Source: Opitutaceae bacterium (GTDB lineage Bacteria > Verrucomicrobiota > Verrucomicrobiia > Opitutales > Opitutaceae). From it: 64,000 bases of DNA. The stretch is taken from positions 1-64,000 of the forward strand of contig JAUSID010000168.1 in assembly GCA_030648295.1 (NCBI GenBank). Reading direction: 5' to 3'. Positions 44,401-52,900 of this stretch are shown piece after piece. The notes below the pieces were generated by a model. It ran no database searches. It was not told where the DNA came from and worked only from the letters and a program-made list of their open reading frames with translations. The translations under genes were made by a program, and so were the position numbers. Position 1 is the stretch's first letter. Each line of letters opens with the position of its first letter.

Positions 44401-44446
44401 CCAGCGCAACGAGTGGGAAACTCGCAGGAGAAGGGCAGGGTTTCAT
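41420..44446 (-). CDS. TonB-dependent outer-membrane receptor with carboxypeptidase-regulatory-like domain
   Basis: A 1008-residue receptor. Signal: FPLVALAIFAAGLHVLPVHA. Residues ~38-115 form a CarboxypepD_reg-like beta domain (ITGQVSNGATRALLEGAMVE, TDNLGRFSLDDLPAGEHAIV). LDKFSVVGEREG may be the TonB box. The plug has SVVALDAYGNLSNSEAGELL, GEVMVRGTNHTLNSVTVDGN and FFDTIEVTKAATPDIDADSL (the TIGR01782-like 'PD..AD..GG.IN..TRS' motif). The barrel ends in FVNFGITGRF. It supplies the substrate for the downstream Tat-isomerase/cytochrome/propeller operon on the same strand, 48 bases away. Confidence 0.94.
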   Translation of the reverse strand: MKPCPSPASFPLVALAIFAAGLHVLPVHAQRAVSAESGTSRITGQVSNGATRALLEGAMVELPALGRRTLTDNLGRFSLDDLPAGEHAIVVSYIGLNREERLISVAPGAQVKVTFDLGSDVYRLDKFSVVGEREGSAAALTAQRNADSVKSVVALDAYGNLSNSEAGELLIRLPGIAGALNGEGVVGEVMVRGTNHTLNSVTVDGNKMASSGGMNRNFRTNSIPGAFFDTIEVTKAATPDIDADSLGGNINMKTRSPLSMKEKRRMIYRFGAKWAPPFYDHNPATRHHSIHPMTSFSYQEVFDAFGGDRNLGVTFGLFYSENAVTAIQMTQDYAFTTTSPAYVWDYRSADIYNNRMNKSATLKIDYRFNPNFRVFLNGIYNDAHERSFEYLRTRAFTSRNIATLNAAGQPIGNNAIVPGFTNDVTHVRPVPASTFELQTDGNRFEDSQRQLHAGAEHTYSKFTLDYDAAYSESLVRQNDGHYLPKIGSGGFFRTWLTGVGWTFDKTADQARPIFTQTAGPSIFDLKNYTNSELNKRNNERNCILESVSLNAKYRFDARGTNYVKTGGRFRRQIAEEVGGDRRWRYAGPDGVLGVNPATGRDDADLSIFQFKDVQTTESQRNGPIPYTHVGYVAEHVKNNPSHWFSDKYYDESRTFLGTRRVTEDVSSAYVMGGTRWRQLRAVAGVRFEETQVAGEGFVRARTLATAAAIPDPVQRARTDYDHPRRIEGRYSQTFPGAYLTYNFSRTLLARANWSNSIGRPPFANLVPREDVNDQTQTLTVGNPALKPQFAENIDFTLEYYFESVGALSVGVFRKDLEDFIVSLGGETVPDGPDNGFGGSYGGYSLRTDRNAGRARIQGIELSYQQQLTFLPGVLRRSSFFANYTRLTTEGDYGSTGPRTTNLVPNFVPTTANAGVSFPWRKFRSRLLVNHTGAYLVGYSTDRSRLRYKFERTAANLNLSYVFSPKLEIYCDFQNMFNAHQRWYYFDRSRPNADFDNGAFVNFGITGRF

Positions 44447-44640
44447 TGGGTGGGGTTGAAAGCAGCTTCAGACCGTCGGGGCGGGCATGGTCAAAAACGG
44501 AGCGAAACCGGCGTGTGACGAGCGAGGTTTGCTCGGAACACACGGTGCGCCGTCACGGCGTTATCGGGGCTCTGGGATCGATTGTCTGCCGGGATGAGAG
44601 GGGTAGCCCGCGGGCGGATCAATGCCCGGGTTGGAAAGCG

Positions 44641-45264
44641 TCACGATGTCGCAGCGGCGACGACGTTTCCGCTGACGACGTTGGCCGCGGCCGGTTTCCT
44701 CGACCGTTCGCGTTCGTCCTTCAACAGCCTGATCCAAGCGCCGAGGTATTTCCCATTATCGTGAAAGGTGCGGCCGCTGACCAAGTTCCCGTCGATCACG
44801 CAGGGCTCATTGACGTAGACGCCGCCGCACACTTCGAGGTCGAACTTGCATTTGGCGACGGTGGCCATGCGGCGGCCCTTGACGCAGCCGGCGCGCGCCG
44901 GGATTTCCACGCCGTGGCACACGCTGGCCACGGGCTTGTTGTGCTCGAAAAACCAGCGGGTCGCGCGGAGCAGGTGTTCGTCTTCGCGGATGTATTCGGG
45001 CGCACGGCCGCCGCTGAAAAAAATTCCGGCGTATTCCGCGGGTTTGATTTCCGCGAACGTGATGGCCGCATCTATGGTGTAGCCCTCCCACTCCTTGGTG
45101 ATGGTCCAGCCGGGTTTCACCTCGTGCATGACCATCTGGTATTTTCGTTTCTCCGGCGCAGCGACCACGGGTTCGAACCCGTCCTCCTGCAACCGGTAGT
45201 AGGGATAAAGCGTGTCGAGCGTTTCGGCGGCGTCTCCAATGATGATGAGCACCTGGTTGAGCAT
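44641..45264 (-). CDS. DJ-1/PfpI family protein
   Basis: A 207-residue cytosolic protein of the class I glutamine amidotransferase-like DJ-1/PfpI superfamily. QVLIIIGDAAETLDTLYPYY opens the fold; PVASVCHGVEIPARAG has the nucleophile-elbow Cys followed by His; GIFFSGGRAPEYIRED carries the acidic loop. Members act as chaperones, glyoxalases or amidases, and the specific role is not readable. The C-terminal tail (KPAAANVVSGNVVAAATS) is Ala/Val-rich and atypical. It is divergent from the AraC-type gene at 45343, sharing a short intergenic region that may be controlled by that regulator. Confidence 0.88.
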   Translation of the reverse strand: MLNQVLIIIGDAAETLDTLYPYYRLQEDGFEPVVAAPEKRKYQMVMHEVKPGWTITKEWEGYTIDAAITFAEIKPAEYAGIFFSGGRAPEYIREDEHLLRATRWFFEHNKPVASVCHGVEIPARAGCVKGRRMATVAKCKFDLEVCGGVYVNEPCVIDGNLVSGRTFHDNGKYLGAWIRLLKDERERSRKPAAANVVSGNVVAAATS

Positions 45265-45342
45265 CGCAGTCCAGTCTAGCCATGAGGCGCCGGCATGGTC
45301 TATGGAGGATCAGCCCGTATTTGTATCGATTCGTCCTGCCCG

Positions 45343-46173
45343 ATGACCCGCAACCGCGATTACCGAGACCCTTTCACTGGCGTGGGCGTGCGCCTTTCGG
45401 GTGATTCCGCCGCCGCCACGGATTTTCTCATTCATGAGGCCGGCTGCCTGCGTTATCGCGACTGGAATCACTGCGGGATCGTCAGCCCGTATTGGCGGTT
45501 GCACCATAACTTCACGACCGGGAACAGCGTGGTGTGCGACCGAAGCGTGTTTCCATTACGCCCAGACGTGGCCGTGCTGACCCCCGCCGGCGTGCGGATT
45601 GACACCTGTGGACCGCGCGTGCTGCTGCACACGTGGATTCATTTCACTCCCACGCGCGGGTATCGGCTTCCCCAACGGGCGCCATTCTCGGTGCGCCTGC
45701 CGCCGCCGCTGCGGGCGCTACTACGGGAATTGGCGGCCGCCTTTCGATCGCGGCGGCCTCGCTCCCATGCGGGCCGCCTGCATCACCTCGGGCAGGCGCT
45801 GCTGCACGGCGTCTTTGCCGGTCTCGACCCGGGAATGTATCGGAGCGTGCCGGCCGACCTGGGGGCGCTGCTGGCGCGCATGGAGAAACATCCGGAGGAG
45901 GATCTGACCGTGTTGGGGCTGGCGCGCATGGCGGGCAGGAGCCGCTCGCGCTTTGCCGCCTGGTTCAAAGCCGCGGTGGACGAGACGCCGGCGCACTACG
46001 TGCAGAGGCTTCGTATTCGTCTGGCGGCTACGCGACTTGGATTCGGCGAGGAGAGCGTGGAGGAGGTCGCCGCGGCGACCGGTTTCGCCAACCGGCACCA
46101 TTTCACGCGCGTGTTCTCGGCGATGACGGGCATCGGTCCGGGTGCGTATCGAAAGCGGCACAAACAGCCATGA
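45343..46173 (+). CDS. AraC-family transcriptional regulator
   Basis: A 276-residue regulator. The N-terminal half is a cupin-like sensor (YWRLHHNFTTGNSVVCDRSV, LLHTWIHFTP). The C-terminal half has the double helix-turn-helix of AraC/XylS: LTVLGLARMAGRSRSRFAAW for the first HTH, then YVQRLRIRLAATRLGFGEES and EVAAATGFANRHHFTRVFSA with the C-terminal signature. The ATG at 45343 is used; the ATG at 45295 is also in frame. AraC proteins in such loci usually activate sugar genes on binding a mono- or disaccharide. It is divergent from the PfpI-like gene and close to the second receptor operon; the targets are not shown. Confidence 0.9.
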   Translation: MTRNRDYRDPFTGVGVRLSGDSAAATDFLIHEAGCLRYRDWNHCGIVSPYWRLHHNFTTGNSVVCDRSVFPLRPDVAVLTPAGVRIDTCGPRVLLHTWIHFTPTRGYRLPQRAPFSVRLPPPLRALLRELAAAFRSRRPRSHAGRLHHLGQALLHGVFAGLDPGMYRSVPADLGALLARMEKHPEEDLTVLGLARMAGRSRSRFAAWFKAAVDETPAHYVQRLRIRLAATRLGFGEESVEEVAAATGFANRHHFTRVFSAMTGIGPGAYRKRHKQP

Positions 46174-46195
46174 GCCAGCCCGCGGCGGCCGCGAA

Positions 46196-47392
46196 TCAGC
46201 CGATTGCGCCCTCTTGCTTCAACGTCGCCAGTGCCGCGTCGTCGTAACCCAATTCGCGCAGGATCTCCACCGTATGCTCGCCGAGCTCCGGAGCGAACCG
46301 CCGCGGAATCGGTGGTGTCCCATGCAGCCGGACCGGCGTGCCGGGCAGCCGAAGTTTGCCGGCCTGGTAATGCTCCATGTCGATCACCATGCCATTGGCA
46401 GCGAGCTGCGCATCGTTGATCGCGTCCTCGAGCGTGTTGACCTTCGCGCAGAAAACCCCCTTCGGCTCCAACTCCGCCAGCCACGCCGCGGTCGTTTTTT
46501 CGCGAAACCGCGCCGCGAGCAGCCCGTTGAGCTCCCGGCCGTTCTCCCGCTGCAACGCATGCGTGGCGAACTTTGCCAGCTGCGAGAGATCGCCCAACCC
46601 GATGGCCACACCGATATCCCGCACCGCGTTGTCCGAAAACACCGGCGAAATTTCGATGTAGCCGTCCTCGGTCGCGAACGACTTGTCGACGATCGACTCG
46701 TTCGCGGTGACGCCGGAAACCTCGGTTACGCGGGACGCGTTCATCGCCGCCGGCCCTTCCCACGAGTGCGCGTGAAATGCGACGCTCAGGAGATCGGTCG
46801 TGACCCGCTGACCGCGGCCGGTCCGCTCGCGCGCGAGCAGCGCCATCAGGATTCCCTGCATCAACATGAGCCCGGCGGGGTAGTCCGCCGAAATGCCAGC
46901 GGGAAACGGCGGCTTCGCTGGATCCGGTTGCGTGAACCAACCGGCTTCGGCGCGCGCCATCAAATCGTGACCACCCCGTCCGCGCTCGACCGACGGGCCA
47001 TGATCACCCCAGCCACCGGACGACGCGTAGATGAGCCGCGGGTGTTCGGCCGCGAGGTCGTCGTAGCCGAGTCCAAGCTTTTCCATTACGCCGTTGCGGA
47101 AATTATGCACCACCACGTCGGCGGTGACGATCAGCGCGCGAATCGCGTCCTTGCCCGCCTGACTCTTCACGTTGATCGCAAAGCTGCGCTTGTTCCGATT
47201 GAGCCCGGCAAACGGGAGGCTCACGCCGTTCACGAAAGGCCCCCAGCGGCGGCTCCAGTCGCCCACATCGGGCCGTTCGATCTTGATCACGTCGGCCCCA
47301 TAATCGGCCAGAAGCTGGGTCCCGACCGGACCTTGGTAAACGTGGCTGAAATCGACAACGCGAATGCCGGAAAGGGCGGACGGGGTACTCAT
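46196..47392 (-). CDS. Class III (CaiB/BaiF) CoA-transferase
   Basis: A 398-residue cytosolic enzyme of the formyl-CoA transferase/CaiB/BaiF family. The N-terminal GIRVVDFSHVYQGPVGTQLL and the DVIKIERPDVGDWSRRWGP blocks, ADVVVHNFRNGVMEKLGLGY and the RGGHDLMARAEAGWF segment (which holds the catalytic Asp region) are characteristic. It transfers CoA between carboxylic acids. It converges on the AraC gene (22-base gap) and is divergent from an enoyl-CoA hydratase gene, so both may serve the same acid breakdown pathway. The substrate is not evident. It has no link by sequence to the sugar loci around it. Confidence 0.92.
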   Translation of the reverse strand: MSTPSALSGIRVVDFSHVYQGPVGTQLLADYGADVIKIERPDVGDWSRRWGPFVNGVSLPFAGLNRNKRSFAINVKSQAGKDAIRALIVTADVVVHNFRNGVMEKLGLGYDDLAAEHPRLIYASSGGWGDHGPSVERGRGGHDLMARAEAGWFTQPDPAKPPFPAGISADYPAGLMLMQGILMALLARERTGRGQRVTTDLLSVAFHAHSWEGPAAMNASRVTEVSGVTANESIVDKSFATEDGYIEISPVFSDNAVRDIGVAIGLGDLSQLAKFATHALQRENGRELNGLLAARFREKTTAAWLAELEPKGVFCAKVNTLEDAINDAQLAANGMVIDMEHYQAGKLRLPGTPVRLHGTPPIPRRFAPELGEHTVEILRELGYDDAALATLKQEGAIG

Positions 47393-47494
47393 GGGCGCGT
47401 GCCAAGGCCGCGACTGACGGGTTGATTGTCAACCAAAAGTCCCTTGTCTCACGCGGCATCGCCTCGACAGCGTCCCACCCTGCCCGAACACCGC

Positions 47495-48283
47495 ATGTCC
47501 ACCCGCCTCGACACGACCCATGCCGCCTCGGTTTGCACCGTAACGTTGCATCCTCCGGAGGGAAAACCGCCAACGCTTGATCACGCGTTGATGGGCGAGT
47601 TCGAGCGGGCGCTGGATGAAATCTCCGCGCGCACCGATCTTTCGGTCGTCATTTTGCAGAGTGCATCGCCAAAATTTTTCTGCGCCGGCGCGAACCTCAA
47701 GGTGATGGAGACGATCGATCGACAGACCGTCGTCCCGTGGGTGGAGCGCGGACACCGGCTGATGAATCGGATCGAGTCGCTGCCGATGCCCACCGTGGCC
47801 CGCGTGGAAGGATATGCCCTCGGCGGCGGACTGGAGCTGGCCATGGCCTGCGATGTCATCTTCGCCTCGGACAACGCCCGTTTCGGCCAGTCGGAAACGA
47901 AGCTGGGATTCGTCACCGGTTGGGGCGGCAGCTATCGGCTGACGCGACGGGTCGGACTGGCGCGGGCGAAGGAGCTCGTTTTCAGCGGGCGGATTATTGA
48001 AGCGATGGAGGCGGTTCGAATGGGGGTCGCCGAATGGCACGGCAGCGCGGCCGAGCTCGAGCGACGCGTCACGGAATTCGCGAGTGCCGTCGTGGGCAAC
48101 GGTCGTGTCGCGGTCCGGGAAATGAAATCGCTCCTCGAAGGCTGCACGCGCACGTCGCTCGAGGAAAACGCCGCGCTGGAAGCGGCGGCTTCCCAGCGGT
48201 GCCTGATCGAAGGTGACGCGGCGGAGCGGCTGCGGAATTTCCTGCACAAGCGATCCTCCGGCGGGCCCACGGCGCAGAAATGA
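47495..48283 (+). CDS. Enoyl-CoA hydratase/isomerase family protein
   Basis: A 262-residue crotonase-fold protein. KFFCAGANLKVME forms the first oxyanion-hole strand, EGYALGGGLELAMACDVIFA the second with the CoA-binding helix. FGQSETKLGFVTGWGGSYRL contains the region of the catalytic Glu of hydratases (here the ETKLG block). The ATG at 47495 is preferred to the TTG at 47426, which adds 23 polar residues. It probably hydrates or isomerises an acyl-CoA, and the divergent CoA-transferase gene could supply the CoA ester. Its length is typical for single-domain members. Confidence 0.9.
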   Translation: MSTRLDTTHAASVCTVTLHPPEGKPPTLDHALMGEFERALDEISARTDLSVVILQSASPKFFCAGANLKVMETIDRQTVVPWVERGHRLMNRIESLPMPTVARVEGYALGGGLELAMACDVIFASDNARFGQSETKLGFVTGWGGSYRLTRRVGLARAKELVFSGRIIEAMEAVRMGVAEWHGSAAELERRVTEFASAVVGNGRVAVREMKSLLEGCTRTSLEENAALEAAASQRCLIEGDAAERLRNFLHKRSSGGPTAQK

Positions 48284-48326
48284 ATTTTCGCGCCGGCGCG
48301 TCAGCGTTTGCCGGCGTGCGCGCGGT

Positions 48327-49829
48327 TCAATTTGGATCCGCGGCGGGCTCCGGATTACGCGTTCCGATCGCCGAAACCACAGCCGGGCGCGCTCCAAACC
48401 CCAGGCTCACGATGTATCCGATGGTCACGCACACCACGATCCCGACGAGCGAGTAAAGGTAAACGTGCACGCGGGTGTGGCCTTGGAGCCAGTAGAGCGC
48501 GACGGCGCTGGTCAGCGCCCCGGTCATCGCTCCCGCGAGGTTCGCGCGCCGGGTGAAGATCCCGAGGATGAACAGACCGCCGAGGCCACTGCCGGTCAGG
48601 CCCACAATCCGCTGGAACATGTCGAACGCCGACTCCACCCGCATCGTAGCGAGCAGGCACGCGAGGCTGACCGCCACCACGCCCATGCCCGCGGTAATCC
48701 AGCGCGCCAGTCGCAGCCACTGCTGATCGGGCCGGGCCGAGCCGAGCCGCTGGAGGAAATCCGTGACGATCACGGTCGACGTGCTGCTCAAGCTGGTGGA
48801 GATCGCCGATTGCGCCGCCGCGAAGATCCCCGCCATCACCAGCCCGGCCACGCCGGCCGGCAGCTCGTGCGCGATGAAAAACGGCAGGATGGCATCGGGA
48901 CGCGGCAGCCCCTCGAGATTCTGCGGATGAAACCGGTAATACACGAACATCGCCGTCCCCACCCCGAGGAAAATAAACGTGTTGGCCATCGCGACGCCGG
49001 CATTGGTCCACATCGCACGGCGGGCCGCCGGCAAATCCGTGGTGGTCTGGTAGCGCTGGATGATGCTCTGGTCCGAGATGTAGGGCACGATCGTCGTGAA
49101 CATGCTTCCGACCAGGACGACCCATAACGCCGTCGTCGTGTAATCTCCCGACCAGTTCACGAGATGAAACTTGTCGTTTTCCCAGGCCGTGCGGAAGAAC
49201 GTCACCACCCCGCCGTCCAGCCGCACCACGATCAGTACGAAGCTGAGCAGCGCGGCCCCGAGCAGAAAAATCGTCTGCGCGAAGTCCGTCCAGATTACGC
49301 CCTCGATGCCGCCCAACGCCGAGTAGATCGCGCTGAGGACGCCGATCAGCAGGATGCAAACGATGATGTTGAGGTCCGTCACGGCCGAGAGCGCGAGCGC
49401 CGGCAGATAGATCACGAGCGCCATCCGGCCGATTTGAAAAATCACAAACGCCGTCGCGCCGTAGAGCCGCGCGCCCAACCCGAAACGCAGCTCGAGGTAT
49501 TCATAGGCGGACGCGGACTTCAGCCGGTTGAAGACCGGGAGCAGCACGTAAACGACGAGTGGCGCGAGCAGGAGGATCGGCAGGTTGACCCAGAAGACGA
49601 CCCAGTTCTCGGAAAACGCCTTGGCCGGGATCGACATGTACGAGATCGAACTGACGTTGGCCACGCTGATACCCATCACCAGCCAGGGCACGCGACGGCC
49701 GGCGGTGAAATAGTCCACCGTGCTCTTGTTGCGCCGCGTGAACCACACTCCCATCACCAGCGTGGCGACGAGGTACGCGGCAAGGGTGACGTAGTTCAGA
49801 ACCCCGAATTCGATCTTGGTGGTTTCCAT
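48327..49829 (-). CDS. Solute:sodium symporter (SSS family)
   Basis: A 500-residue inner-membrane transporter of normal SSS length. STVDYFTAGRRVPWLVMGIS and VANVSSISYMSIPAKAFSEN mark TM1-2; about thirteen spans follow, with SDQSIIQRYQTTTDLPAARR in a cytoplasmic loop and AAQSAISTSLSSTSTVIVTD in TM8, where SSS members bind Na+. It probably imports a monosaccharide, sialic-acid-like or organic acid substrate. It lies upstream (5') of the third TonB receptor on neither strand in common transcription order: its stop faces the enoyl-CoA hydratase stop and its start faces the receptor stop, so it may be the tail of the receptor operon. Confidence 0.9.
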   Translation of the reverse strand: METTKIEFGVLNYVTLAAYLVATLVMGVWFTRRNKSTVDYFTAGRRVPWLVMGISVANVSSISYMSIPAKAFSENWVVFWVNLPILLLAPLVVYVLLPVFNRLKSASAYEYLELRFGLGARLYGATAFVIFQIGRMALVIYLPALALSAVTDLNIIVCILLIGVLSAIYSALGGIEGVIWTDFAQTIFLLGAALLSFVLIVVRLDGGVVTFFRTAWENDKFHLVNWSGDYTTTALWVVLVGSMFTTIVPYISDQSIIQRYQTTTDLPAARRAMWTNAGVAMANTFIFLGVGTAMFVYYRFHPQNLEGLPRPDAILPFFIAHELPAGVAGLVMAGIFAAAQSAISTSLSSTSTVIVTDFLQRLGSARPDQQWLRLARWITAGMGVVAVSLACLLATMRVESAFDMFQRIVGLTGSGLGGLFILGIFTRRANLAGAMTGALTSAVALYWLQGHTRVHVYLYSLVGIVVCVTIGYIVSLGFGARPAVVSAIGTRNPEPAADPN

Positions 49830-49847
49830 GAATCCGATGCTTAGCGA

Positions 49848-49865
49848 GCCGCCTTATACGGCGGC
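49848..49865. other. Short hairpin GCCGCC-TTATAC-GGCGGC in an intergenic region
   Basis: A perfect 6-bp inverted repeat with a 6-base AT-rich loop lies between the third receptor gene (stop 49976) and the SSS gene (start 49829). There is no T-run after it, so it is not a normal terminator. On the minus strand the loop gives gtataa, a possible -10 box for the transporter gene, and the symmetry could mark an operator. Confidence 0.25.
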
Positions 49866-49975
49866 GCGCAGAGATGGAATATAGCGTTCATGGTTCCCGT
49901 GTTTTTAAACCACAGGCGGCCCGGCCCTCAGCCCGGGCGCTGCCGGCGCGTTCGCGCACTTCAGCGGGTGAAAAA

Positions 49976-52900
49976 TCAGAACGTCCCGCGAACGCCGAGC
50001 GTGAAGTCGGTCCCATACACATCGATCCCCGTGGTCTTCGCGTATTCCGGCGTTTTCGAGCCGAACCGATAGCTGATCTCGGGCGTATCCGTGAGATTGT
50101 TCGCCGTGCCGTAAAACGACAGCCGCTTGGTGAACCGGTACTCGACCTCGGCGCTGACCACGGTGCGGGAGCTCGACCAGTTTCGCGGCACCGTCGGATC
50201 GTCCCCGGGCGCCTCCTGCATCCGGCCCGGCCGGTTGTGCCAGTTCAACCGCGCCGAATATTTCGGCCGGGCGAAGCTCACGCCCCAGTTGTAGATGCGC
50301 GGCGAGTAACGCGAAAAATCGGCGGCATTGGTGCCGGACAGGTTCAGGGCGGTCATGTTGGCGAACACCTGGAGGCTCTCGCCCCAGCGGCCCAGGAAGA
50401 ACAGCGACTGCTTGTAGCTGAGCTCGAGCCCGCGGATCCGGGCATTGCCCACGTTTTCCTTCGTCGAGATGTCGTAACCGGCGAACTCGCCCGGGACGGC
50501 CTCGGGAATCTGGTACTGTTCGAGCCGTTCCGGCGTCACCGGCACGCGGATACCGCCAAAGAAGTTCTTAATCTGCTTCTCAAACACGCCAATCGTGCCG
50601 ACACCCCACTTCGGGTGGTACGACTCCAGCGAGATATCCACGCCGTCCGAGGTCCAGGGCATGAGTCCCGAATTCACGACCGTGATGATCCGGCGATCCG
50701 GCGCGACCGCGGGATCGGGAATCGTGAGCCCCGGGATGATCTCGCGCAAATCGGGCCGTCCGAGCGTCCGCGCATAGGCGGCCCGCACGAGGAAGTTTTC
50801 CGTGATGGTGTAGGTCGCGTTGAGGCTGGGGTAATAATCCTGATACGTTTTCTTCGCGTGGGCGCCGCGATAGACGTAGCGCAACTTCGTCCGCTCGAGT
50901 CCATCCGTCGTGATCGGGATGAGCCCTCCCGTCGCGTTCCGGATATAGTTTCCGTTGGCGTCGCGCAGGAAGGTGCCCGCGATGTTGTCGAGCGGTCCGT
51001 CGCCTTCGTCGAGCGTATGCTCGAACCGCACGCCGGTCACCACCCACAGCTTGTTCTCGAACGCCCGCCAGTCGGCCCGGAGATAGGCCGCGCTGATCGA
51101 TTCCTTGAGGCGCTTGGAGGGACGCACGCTGCCCGAGTACGAGTTCGCCTCGTTGAGGACGAAATACTCGGGATGCTCGCGCATGATATCGTAGATCTTG
51201 GCCAGGCTCACCCACTGCACCTGGTGACCGGGAAAGTAATTCTGCGCTGTCGCCGAATAAACCGGATCGACCACATTGTAGTTGCTCGCCTGGCGAACGG
51301 CCGCCGTCGTGCCCGGACGGAAATCCCACCGGCTGAATTGTTCGCGGTAATCGCGCTCCTGGCTCGCATATTGGACGCCGGTCATCAGCCGGAGACCGTA
51401 TCCGAACTCCCGGGACAATTTCGCCTTGAACCCGAGCTTGCCGTCCGAGCTGTCCGAGGGCCGGCTCACCACGCGGCTGAGCGAGTAAAGGCCTCCGTCG
51501 AAGACGTCGACCGGAACACCGGCGGCGTTCGTCGCGGTGAGGGTATGAGGCAGCGGCGACTTCGGCACCGCCGCATAAAGCCCTTCGCCGCGAAGGACGA
51601 GCCCCGAGAGTTCCAAGTCCACGCGGTTGAAGAAACCCTGATCGATGTCGCGGCGCGCGTTGCGGCTCCGCGAGACGGAGCCATCCGCCTCCAGCTTCCA
51701 GGCCCCGCGCTCGAGGTAATAACCGTAATTCACCTGCACGGTCTTGCTGTTGCTCTGGGCGGTCGCCGGGTTGCCCATCTCCGCCAGGCCGTTGGCCACC
51801 GGTGATCCTTGCACGAGATTCGCGCCCCCGGTTGTGCCGCTGCCGAACTCGATGTTGAGCCGGTTGCGGCTGATGTACGAAACGTTGTCGACGTAGAGGG
51901 CCGATACACGCATGCGGTGGCCGTCGCTGATCCGCCACTGGCTGCCAAACGCGATGTCGGTCGCGCGATAGAGCTGCTCCTGCGCGCCGATCTCCGCGCC
52001 CGCGAGGACATACGTCGAGTCGTTCCAGCGCGTCGAGGCCCCGCGATACTGATAGTTGCGCGTGGCGCTGCCGCCGGAAACGGTGAACGCGAACGCCTTG
52101 TTGACCGGCCGCTCGTAAGCGAACCGCAGGCCGGCTTGCAGCGGCCGGGCCGAAAGCTCCGGCCGGCTGCCGGTCCGCTTGTCGAGCTCGGTCGTTCCGA
52201 AACTCCGGCTGTTGAAGGTGGTGAACACGCGCGCGGTCAACTGCGGCTGTCGGCGTTCAAAGGCATTGCGGCTGATCACGTTGACGGATCCGCCCATCGC
52301 GTTCGCCGGCAGGTCGGGCGTCGGCACCTTGGTGACTTCAATGCGGCTGATGTTGTTGAGGCGCAGCGCCTCCAGCCCGACGGCGCGCGTCGGATTGCCG
52401 TCCGAGCCCATCGCCGGGCTGGCAACATCACTGCCGTCAACGGTCACGAGCGTCGATGCGCCGGGCAAACCGCGAATCGAGATCCCCACGCCGACGTTCG
52501 CCGAGTAATCGGCGGACACGCCCGGGATGAACTTCACGAACTCGGCGATGTTGCCCTCGCCGATGTCGCCAAACTCGTCCGCCGTAACCACATTCTTGAT
52601 ATTCGGCGCGTACCGTTGCTCGTTCAGCGCCACCGCCTGCGCACTCAGCCGCCGTTCCTCCACCGAAAACGCATCGAGCATGGCGACATCACCCGGCTTC
52701 ACGCTCGCGGTGCGCGCATCGAGCTCGAAATCGCGCTGGACGGTGCCGGCGGCTGGTACCGCGACGCGCGCGGTCTGTGTTCCGAGGCCGGTGTATTGGG
52801 CGACGAGCTCCACTTCGCCGGGTGGAACCTGGAGCCGGTATTCGCCGCTCTCATCCGTGAAGGCCTCGATGTTCGTGCCCTTCACCGTCACGCGGGCGGT

